Part shown: positions 56,557 through 64,000 of the stretch, in pieces
Layout of the letters: every line of letters begins with the position of its first letter
How positions within the stretch are numbered: position 1 is the stretch's first letter
Source of the DNA: Ailurus styani
Lineage: Eukaryota > Chordata > Mammalia > Carnivora > Ailuridae
DNA length: 64,000 bases
NCBI GenBank assembly: GCA_002007465.1
Contig: LNAC01000346.1
Coordinates: 2,245,525 to 2,309,524 of the forward strand
Direction of reading: 5' to 3'
The notes under the pieces: model-generated
Seen by the model: the letters and a program-made list of their open reading frames with translations, nothing else
The model's database searches: none
Told to the model about the DNA's origin: nothing
Program-made: the position numbers and the translations under genes

Positions 56557-57960
56557 TTGATTTTAAATTTTAAAAATTTAATTGATTTTAAAAATTGTAT
56601 TTTCCCCTCTTTTTCTTTTTATCAAGATTTATTTATATATTGTCTTTTGTCAGATAAAACAAATGTCCTCTACCACTTTGTGGCCTATCTTTTCATTCTC
56701 TTAATAGTTTTTTGGTAAATAATGTGAAATTTTAGTACAGTTCAGTTTTCAGTACTATCTTAAGTAGCTTGTCATTTTCTTTCCTATTTACCCAAATTTC
56801 CTTTATCCCAATATTGTGAAAACAGTGTCTTAACTTCTATAATATGTATTGTTTCAGTTTTTACAATTAAGTCTGTGGATCACTTAAAAATGAAGTTCGT
56901 ACATGTTTTAAGGAATGGTTTGAATATATTTTCCATATGAATATCACATTGTCCCATCATCTTTTATTGCAACTACTCTCCCTTTCTTAGGACTTTGTAG
57001 TGATACCTTTTCATAAAGTTTTCATACATGTCTGAGTATTTTTTCTGTGCTATCTTTTCTATTTCGTTGATTTTATTTGTTTTTGTGACTGTACTACATT
57101 CTCTTAATTATTTTAACATTATGAGAAGTTGTTAATATAACATTACAATGTATAAATTATAACACTGTGATAACACTATGATACACTCCACGTTTTTCTT
57201 CTTCATGAGTGTTATTCTTGGCTCTTTCCTTTTCAATATAAATGTTAGAATCATTTTTAAGTTGGCATGCAAACAAGTGCTCTTAATGGTGTTTTTATCA
57301 GTTTCCAGAGAAATGAGATCTTTATAGATTCATGTTTTCATTCCATGAATGTAATCTATTCATTTAAGTCTTCCTTAATTTTCTTCAATATTTCATATTT
57401 TTCTGCTAGTCATCTTATGTATTGTTTGTTAGATGAATTCTAGATTTTGATGTTTGTATGTATATATGGTATAGTTTTCAAATTTAATTTTCTGTTTTCT
57501 GGTGGTATAAAAAAAGACATGTGATTCTTGAATGTTAATGACGTTGCTAAATTATTACTGATTCTAATTCTATACCTGTTATTATTTTATGTTTTCTATC
57601 AACACATTCCTATTTTCTGTGAACAAATTAAACATTTAAACTGTCATCTCTAAAAAATATGATATATTTATTTCATTCTCTTTCACTAATATACAAATTA
57701 GAACCATTAGTACTAAATTGAATTAAAATGGTGTTAGTGGACAGTGTTGTCTCTTCCTAAACTTCAGTGAAAAACTTTCAACACTTACCATTATGTGTGG
57801 TATTTGTTAAGGGGTTTTTGTAGTTATGAGATTATCATTTCTTTCTAATCCTAGTTTTCTAAGAATTTATAGCAGGAATTTATAGGATTACTTCAAATAT
57901 TCTTCCTGCATCTGCTGAGATCATCATAAGAATTTTTTTTTACCTGTCCTTTTATCTCTT

Positions 57961-58381
57961 TGTGCCCAACAGGAAAGAAATAGCAAATAAGGTTGAATAT
58001 CCAAAGGTTGTCAATATCTAAAGAGAATTGACAGAGAATCTCAGAACTAGTTATGTCAGGGAAGCTCTACATACCAAAAGGAGAAAGAGAGCAGTGATAC
58101 CTAACTTCAGTGAGATACATAGCTATAACAGAGGACTGCTCCAACTGAAGCTCTGATTTTGGGTTGAAATATGCACCCATGCAAATGGACAGCACAATGG
58201 GCAGAGAACTGCAAGAATAAGCATCAGATACCACTTTTCTATTAACTTCTTTTGTCAATGTCTCCCATTGACTAGACAAATCAGGTAGTTATTGAAGCTT
58301 ATTGACTTGCCAGGGCACAGGTAAAGGCAGAGGTGAGCAGAGGATTGTCCTAGAGGGGCTGATGGGGACATCTAAAACACA
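57961..58381. mobile_element. Unidentified 421-bp insert inside L1M
   Basis: The L1 antisense reading stops at CTGTCCTTTTATCTCTT and resumes at TATTAGTGTGGTGAGTTACATGG. The sequence between starts TGTGCCCAAC, ends AAAACACA and is flanked by TCTT on both sides. TG...CA ends plus a 4-bp flank are what a solitary ERV1-type LTR would leave. I see no polyadenylation signal at a fitting position, so the family remains open. Confidence 0.45.
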
Positions 58382-59370
58382 TCTTATTAGTGTGGTGAGT
58401 TACATGGATTCATCTGAAACCATATTAAGTTTCCAGTATAAATGTAACTTGGATATGATTTTTTAAATCCCTTTACTACATGGCTGAAGTTGGTTTGGGA
58501 ATATTTCATTTAAAATGTTTACATATATGATCATAAGTGCGGTTTTTATGAGTAATGAGCTTTTCAAGTTTTAGAATAAAAATTACTCTGGTATATAAAA
58601 AAGGATGTATAGTGTTTATCCCCTTTCAACTGTTTGGAAAGTTTTGGAAGTTACTATTAGAATTATTTCTTCTTGAGGTGTTTGGTATAATTCTTTGCTC
58701 ATGTTAGCAGGGCCAGAAGAATTGTTTGAAAATTTCCTGATTACAGATACAATTAATTATTAGTGTTCAGATTTTCTATTTATTTCTTAAATCAGATTGG
58801 TTATCTTTCTCTAGATGTTAGTCTATTTCATCAAAATTTGTCTTTGTTCTTGATTATTAAGTTCATCTAGACTATGCCACATTCGTTCTTGATGTTGGTT
58901 ATCTAAGCTCTCTTGCTTTTTTTTTTGATAATGGGTATATAAATTTTATTTGTTTTGTTGTAGAACCAAATTTTGGTTTTGTTGATCCACTTTATTATAG
59001 GTCTTTTTTTCTATTTCGCAAATTCTTATATTGATTATTTTCTTCTATATTTTTTCTTTCAATATTTTAATTCTCTTACTAACTCGATAGAGATGCTGAA
59101 GCCAATGAGTTTCAGCATTTCTTTTGTTAAAGTATACTTATATTACAGGTACTCTAAGCTTGATTTTTAGTTACATCCTAGAAGATCTGTTACTTATATT
59201 CTTATTTTTAATCAGTTCAAAATAGTCCAGTTTTTATTATGATTTCTACTTTATACATGGATTATTCTGAATTCATGATCTTAATTTCTAAAAAATGAGA
59301 ATTCTCCAGTTTTATTTCTTGATAAATCATATTCTATGTAAATTCAATTCTGTGAAATTTGTTGTGACTT

Positions 59371-59663
59371 TGCTATGGTCTGAATTTCCCATAAAATTCA
59401 TATGTTGAAATTCTAATGCCCAATGTGATAATATTAAGAAGCGGGACCTTTGGGATGCGCTTTGGTCATGAAGATGGAGACTTACAAATGACAATAGAAG
59501 TCCCAGAACTTACTAGCCCCAATGTGAGGATACAGTGAGATGACTCTATTGGCACTCTGATCTTGCACCTTTAGCTTCCACAATTGGGAGAAGTAGATTT
59601 TTGGTGTTTATAGGCCACCCAGTCTGTCGTATTTTGTTACAGAAGCCCTAAGAGACCAAGACA
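59371..59663 (+). mobile_element. MLT1-like MaLR solitary LTR inside L1M, 5-bp TSD
   Basis: TGCTATGGTCTGAATTTCCC, AAATTCATATGTTGAAATTCTAATGCCCAATGTGATAATATTAAGAAG, GACCTTTGGGATGCGC, GTGAGGATACAG, CCACCCAGTCTGTCGTATTTTGTTACAGAAGCC and a terminal GACCAAGACA fit an MLT1 LTR. It has TG...CA ends and the TSD GACTT at 59366-59370 and 59664-59668. Confidence 0.93.
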
Positions 59664-60860
59664 GACTTGATTTAAATGCAACATTTGGTCGTTTTTGGTA
59701 AATTTTCCATGGGCATTTGAAAACAACCTGTATTGGCAGTTTTGAAATGTTTTTATAGGTACATTTGTTAGGTCTAAATTGGCTGATCGTGATCATGTTA
59801 TTAAAATCCTAAGGCTTTTTTATTTTTATCTGATTGCTTTATCATATATTGAAAGAACTGTTACAATATCCCACAATGATAGTTTCTCTATTTTCCCTCT
59901 GATTTAGTTAATATAGAAAATTTTAGAATATGTTATTGGGTGGATAAAATACTGAAATTTATAATCTTGGTGAATTGAACATTTTTATGATAATAAAGTA
60001 TATTTCTTTATCACTAATAATGCTTTCTCCCTTAAGACTGTCTGAGGAATCAATAAAATTGTATTAAATTTTCTTTAGAATTTACCTAGTATTTTTTCTC
60101 AGTATCTTCCTTTCACTCTTTTATATCCTTATATTGTAGCTGTTTCTTTGTATGTAGCATTTAGGGATGTGTGTGTGTATTTATCCAGTCTGAAGATTTT
60201 GTATTTTAATTGAAGAATATAATTCATTGGCATTAAATGTTTTTACTGATACATTTCACAGTAATAATTCTTTTGCTCCTATTTGTCTTATCTGTTTTAT
60301 GTTTATTTCATGTCTTTTTTTAATTTACGAACTAAGAATTTGAATTATTCCACTTTCCCTCTATATTAATACCCCTTCTCTTATTTTCACTCTGTTAACA
60401 TTTTAATTGATTACCCTCTAATTTACAGTATCCATTCTTGATTTTTCAAAATAAAATATTGAATTCCTCCAATTCCAAAGAATAAAAGGACTTTGATCAC
60501 TTGAATTTTTAAAAAATTTTTATTTAAATTTTCCAGTCAGTTAACAACATACAGTGTAATATAGTTTCAGGTGTACAATATACTGACTGAACACTTCCAG
60601 TACTTATCACAAGTGCCCTCCTTAATCTTCATCACTTATTTAACCCATCCCCCACCCACCTCCCCTCTGGTAACCATCAGTTTATTTTCTATAGTTAAGA
60701 GTCTGTTTCTTTTCTTGGTGTGCCTCTCTCTCTCTGCCCCCCCCTTTTTAATTCTTTCCTCATTTGTTATAAATGAAATCATATGGTATTTGTCTTTCTC
60801 TGACTGACTTATTTCACTTGACACAATACTCTCTAGTTCCATCCACATCATTGCAAATAA

Positions 60861-61065
60861 CAAGATTTCCTTCTTTTTATGGCTGAGTAATTATATATGT
60901 ATTATATATGTATTATTATATTATAATCATATTTATATAATTATATTTATTTAATATATTTTATATTTATATAATATAATATTTACATAATTACAATTAA
61001 AATATAATATATATTATAGTATATATAATATATAATTACTCAGCCATAAATAGAAGGAAATCCTG
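60861..61065. repeat. AT-rich foldback palindrome inside L1
   Basis: CAAGATTTCC...TTTATGGCTGAGTAATTATATAT (60861-60898) recurs in inverted orientation as ATATATAATTACTCAGCC...GGAAATCCTG (about 61028-61065), with two or three mismatches. The roughly 130 bases between are nearly pure A/T and themselves partly self-complementary. Confidence 0.92.
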
Positions 61066-61191
61066 TTATATATATACACATATATGTATATGTGTACATG
61101 TGTATATATGTATATGTGTATGTATGTATATGTGTATGTATATGTGTATGTATATGTATGTATGTATAAGTGTGTATGTATGTGTATGCAT
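61066..61191. repeat. (TATG)n / (TA)n microsatellite
   Basis: TATATATACACATATATG leads into TATGTGTATG and TATGTATG units. Frames with YTYTYT or HIHTY repeats are its shadows. Confidence 0.95.
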
Positions 61192-61249
61192 GTAGCTGTC
61201 CAGTTTTCCCAACACCATTTGTTGAAAAGACTGTCTTTTTCCCTTTGGA

Positions 61250-61935
61250 TAATCTTTCCTGCTTCATTGAAGATTAATTGACCTTGTAATTCTGGGTTCA
61301 TTTCTGGGTTTTCTGTTCTGTTCCATTGCTCTGTGAGTCTTTTTTTGTGCCAGTACCATACTGCTTTGATCACTAAAGCTTTGTAATATAGCTTGAAGTC
61401 TGGAATTATGATGCCTCCAGCTTTGTTTTCTTTTTTTCCAAGAGTGCTTTGGCTATTCAGGGTCTATTGTACTTCCATACAAATTTTAGGACTGTGCTAG
61501 CTCTGTGAAAAATACTGGTAGTATTTTGATAGAGATTGCATTAAATGTATAGATTGCTTTACATAGTAACAACACTTTAACGATACTTGTTCTTCCAACC
61601 CATGAGCATGGATTGTCTTTGCATTTCTTTGTGTCATCTTCAATTTCTTGCATCAGTGTTTTATAGTTTATAGAGAACAGATCTTTTACCTCTTTGGTTA
61701 GGTTTATTCCTAGGTATCTTAGGGTTTTTGGCACAACTATAAATGGGACTGATTGACTACTTAATTTCTCTTTCTGCTGCTTCATTATTGATAAAGAGAA
61801 ATCCAACAGATTTCTGGACATTGATTTTTGTATCCTGCAACTTCACTGAATTCATTTATCAGTTCTAGCATTTTCTTGGTGGAGACTTTCAGGATTTTTA
61901 CATAGATTATCATGTCACGTGCCAATAGTGAAAAT
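61250..61935 (-). pseudogene. L1 ORF2 remnant: late RT and following domain
   Basis: On the minus strand the frame 61821-61486 shows the segments TLRYLGINLTKEVKDLF, NPCSWVGRTSIVKV and FNAISIKILPVFFTEL, typical of the thumb-side end of the L1 reverse transcriptase. The frame 61373-61250 continues with [12 protein letters not shown]. Just upstream, at 61925-61911, the catalytic Phe-Ala-Asp-Asp site reads Leu-Ala-Arg-Asp, so a key aspartate is lost. Front RT motifs are deleted at the (CTTT)n tract. The product would be inactive. Confidence 0.88.
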
Positions 61936-61971
61936 TTTACTTTCTTGCTAAATTGGATACATTTCTTTCTT

Positions 61972-62008
61972 TCTTTCTTTTTTTCTTTCTTTCTTTCTTT
62001 TTTTTTTT
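61972..62008. repeat. (CTTT)n microsatellite at an L1 deletion junction
   Basis: CTTT units run into T10. Left of it is the RT catalytic region; right of it is ORF2 sequence from near the endonuclease/RT linker, so roughly 1 kb of ORF2 appears missing here. Confidence 0.9.
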
Positions 62009-62654
62009 AGTTTCTATATCCTATATTTCTGCTCTAATGTTTGTTTCCTTCCTTCTTCTGGCTTTAGGCTTTGTTTGTTGTTCTTTTTCTAGCTCTTTCA
62101 GGTGTGAGGTCAGGTTGTTTATTTGAGGTTTTTCTTGCTTCTGGAGGTATGCCTATATTGCTCTATACCTCCCTCTTCCACTTTTGTTGCATCTCAAAGG
62201 TTTGGATCATTCTGTTTTCATTTTCATTTGTTTCCATGTACTTTTTAAATTTCTTCTTTCATATTTGGGTTGCCCCATTCATTGTTTAATGGAGTTTTGT
62301 TTAACCTCCATGTATCTGTGGTCTTTCCAGATTTTTTCTTATGGTTGATTTCTAGTCTCCTAGCTTTGTGGTCAGAGGTATGATTTTAATCTTTTTATAT
62401 CTGTTGAGGCCTGGTTTGTGACCTAATATGTGATCTATTCTAGAGAATGTCCCATATGTGCTTGAAAAGATTGTGTATTCTGCTGGTTTAGGGAGGAATG
62501 TTCTGAATCTTTTAAGTCCATCTGGTCCAGTGTGTTATTCAAAGCCTTTGTTTCCTTTTTGATTTTCTGATGAGATGATCTGTCCATTGCTGTAAGTGGG
62601 GTGTTAAAATCCCTACTATTATTGAATTACTACCATTTAGTTCCTTTATGTTTG

Positions 62655-63109
62655 TTATTGTTTTATACAATTGAGTGCTCCCATGTTGGGTGCATAAATA
62701 TTTAGAATTATTATATCTTCTTGTTGGATTGTCTTCTTTATTATGATATAGTGCCTTTCTTTGTCTCTTGTTACAGTCTTTATTTTAAGTCTAGTTTGTC
62801 TGAGGTAAATATTGCTAATCCAGGTTTCTTTTGATGTCCATTTGAATGATAAATATTTCTCCATACCCTCACTTTCAATCTGCAGGTGCCTTTAGGTCTA
62901 AAATAACTCTCTGGTAGACATCATATAGATTGGTCTTGTTTCTTTAATCCACTATGACACCTATGTCTTTTGATTGAAGCGTCTAGTCCATTTACATTCA
63001 AAGTAATTATTGGTAGATATGTCTTTATTGCCATTTTTATTGTTTTGTCATTGTTTCTGGAAATTTTCTCTGGTGCTTTCTTGTCTCTGTCAATGTCTTT
63101 CATTTCCAC
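62655..63109 (-). pseudogene. L1 ORF2 remnant: N-terminal endonuclease domain
   Basis: The minus-strand frame 63109-62921 contains YLPIITLNVNGLDASIKRHR, the start of the L1 apurinic-like endonuclease, which nicks target DNA for retrotransposition. After a break, the frame 62864-62655 continues with KTVTRDKERHYIIIKKTIQQ and EDIIILNIYAPN of the same domain. The stretch between, including LQETH-type residues, falls in another frame or is damaged. Further reversed ORF2 sequence runs down to 62010. Confidence 0.9.
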
Positions 63110-63975
63110 TCAGAATCTCCAGTGATATCTCTTGCAGGGCTGGTTTAGTGGTCACAAACTCCTTTAGTTTTTGCTTGTCTTGGAAACTCTTTATTTCAGG
63201 GCACCTGGGTGGCTCAGTGGGTTAAAGCCTCTGCCTTCGGCTCAGATCATGATCTCAGGGTCCTGGGATCGAGCCCCGCATCAGGCTCTCTGCTCAGCAG
63301 GGAGCCTGCTTCCTCCTCTCTCTCTGCCTGCCTCTCTGCCTACTTGTGATCTCTCTCTCTCTGTCAAATAAATAAATAAAATCTTAAAAAAAAACACACA
63401 AAAAATTCTTTATCTCACTTGCCTTTCTGAATGATAGCCTTGCTGAATAAGTTTTCTTATCTGTAGATTTTTCCCATTCAGCACTTTGAATATATCATGA
63501 AACTCTCTTCAGGCTTGCCCAGTTTCTGTTGGGAAATCTCCAACTAGTCTTATGGATCTTCCTCTGTCAATTAAAGACTTCTTTTGTCTTGCTGCTTTTA
63601 AAATTTTTCTTTATCACTATATTTTTCAATTTTAACTACAAAATGTCTTGGTGTTAGCCCTTTTTTGTTGATTTTGTGGGAGTTCTCTGCCTCCTAGAAC
63701 TGGATGTCTGTTCCTTTCCTCAGATTAGGGGAGTTCTCAGCTATTATTTCCTCAAAAATATTTTCTGCTCCCTTTCTCTCTCTCCTTCTGGGACTCCTAT
63801 AATACAAGTGTTACTATGTTTGATGGAGTTGGTGAATTTCCTAAGTCTAATCTTGTGTTGCATAATTCTTTCTCTCTCTTATTCAGCTTCATTAGTCATT
63901 ATTTTGCCTTCTAGGTCACTAATTAATTTCTCTGTTTCTTCCAGCCTGCTGATCCATGTGTCTGTTTTTTGTTTC
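63110..63975 (-). pseudogene. L1 ORF1 remnant: RRM and C-terminal domain, split by a SINE
   Basis: Translated on the minus strand in shifting frames, the sequence shows an IIGVPEGEREK segment and ENSPNLRKGTDIQ (about 63700-63800). After the SINE it shows SFQDKQKLKEFVTTKPALQE (about 63122-63185). These are hallmarks of the L1 ORF1 RNA-binding protein's RRM and C-terminal domains. Toward 63960 a coiled-coil-like RLEE/SDLEGK stretch appears. Stops and frameshifts abound. The N-terminus lies beyond the window. Confidence 0.85.
63199..63402 (+). mobile_element. CAN-SINE, young mustelid-like type, inserted in L1 ORF1
   Basis: GGGCACCTGGGTGGCTCAGTGGG, TTAAAGCCTCTGCCTTCGGC, GATCGAGCCCCGCATCAGGC, CTCAGCAGGGAGCCTGCTTCC and CAAATAAATAAATAAAATC form a near-complete copy, with an A-tail containing ACACAC. 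TSDs AAACTCTTTATTTCA (63184-63198) and AAATTCTTTATCTCA (63403-63417) differ at two positions. Confidence 0.96.
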
Positions 63976-64000
63976 GTTTTGTTTTTTGTTTTTTATATAT

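Larger units (their letters stand above)
55300..60300 (-). mobile_element. Old L1M element, antisense, decayed and interrupted
   Basis: From 55300 the plus strand follows the reverse of an old L1 3' UTR (ATAACATGCATGAAGAGGC; TTTGTGAGATTCATCCATGC; TTGGAAATAATGCTGTGTGAAC). Reversed ORF2 follows. Examples are TTTTGTCAGATAAAACAAATGTCC...GTGGCCTATCTTTTCATTCTCTTAATAG, AAGTCTGTGGATCACTTAAAAATGAAG, TTGGCTCTTTCCTTTTCAATATAAATGTTAGAATC, GCATCTGCTGAGATCATCATA and TTTTGGTATAATTCTTTGCTC. The end near 60300 is approximate. It is interrupted by SINEs, an LTR and an unidentified insert. No coding capacity survives. Confidence 0.8.
60506..64000 (-). mobile_element. Carnivore L1, antisense, rearranged, continuing past the window
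   Basis: The A-tail side is at 60506. The reversed 3' UTR (CAGTTAACAACATACAGTG; TAACCCATCCCCCACCCACC; TCTCTGACTGACTTATTTCAC) fills 60530-60880. ORF2 and ORF1 remains follow up to the window edge. Two internal deletions are evident. One, at the palindrome and (TATG)n tract (60861-61191), has lost the ORF2 C-terminus. The other, at a (CTTT)n tract (61972-62008), has lost the front of the RT domain. Frameshifts and stops are common. Confidence 0.93.

Noticed and set aside
61014..61373. Tyr/Thr/His repeat protein frames
   Set aside because: They are translations of the (TATG)n microsatellite joined to an L1 remnant.
1..64000. CRISPR array, operon, phage or plasmid system
   Set aside because: There are no regularly spaced direct repeats, no dense coding and the whole window is typical of mammalian intergenic DNA.

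Overview
The window looks like intergenic nuclear DNA from a carnivoran mammal, most likely a mustelid (ferret, mink, weasel or similar). The call rests on at least 21 tRNA-Lys-derived carnivore SINEs (CAN-SINEs) on both strands. Several carry the 'GGTTAAAGCCTCTGCCTTCGG' style head that I associate with mustelids, ending in (AAATA)n A-rich tails. Carnivore-type L1 3' UTR pieces support this. No bacterial, plasmid or phage features are present. I found no protein-coding gene, rRNA, functional tRNA or CRISPR array. All open frames are short (about 60-150 codons). Many lack an ATG, or are SINE/L1/microsatellite shadows or frames through N gaps.

Layout. 1-9.1 kb: AT-rich unique DNA with CAN-SINEs, a MER5-like DNA transposon split by a SINE, and MIR copies. 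9.1-10 kb: a CpG-richer block that resembles the 5' end of a decayed class I endogenous retrovirus, followed by an L1 fragment. 12.9-18.3 kb: three MaLR-like LTRs and L1 remains. 18.4-22.1 kb: SINEs, two places where single-N joins separate duplicated sequence (unmerged contig overlaps), and a 99-bp near-perfect hairpin made from L2/MIR-type sequence. 22-35 kb: mostly unique DNA. 35.1-36.1 kb: a 5'-truncated L1 with a clean target-site duplication (TSD) and a 269-bp gap. 36-48.5 kb: mostly unique DNA with young SINEs. 48.5-51.3 kb: a pile-up of SINEs and an L1 piece that reused the same target sequences. 55.3-60.3 kb: an old antisense L1M carrying two SINEs, an MLT1-like LTR and an unidentified 421-bp insert. 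60.5-64 kb: an antisense carnivore L1 with ORF1 and ORF2 remains, two internal deletions sited at simple repeats, and an AT-rich foldback palindrome; it runs off the window end.

Nothing here forms a pathway. The content is best read as layered transposon history. I see no convincing new biological system. The most useful leads are the L2/MIR inverted-repeat hairpin, the L1 foldback palindrome, the serial target-site reuse and the putative retroviral remnant. Family names come from recognising consensus-like sequence by eye; boundaries without a stated TSD are approximate.
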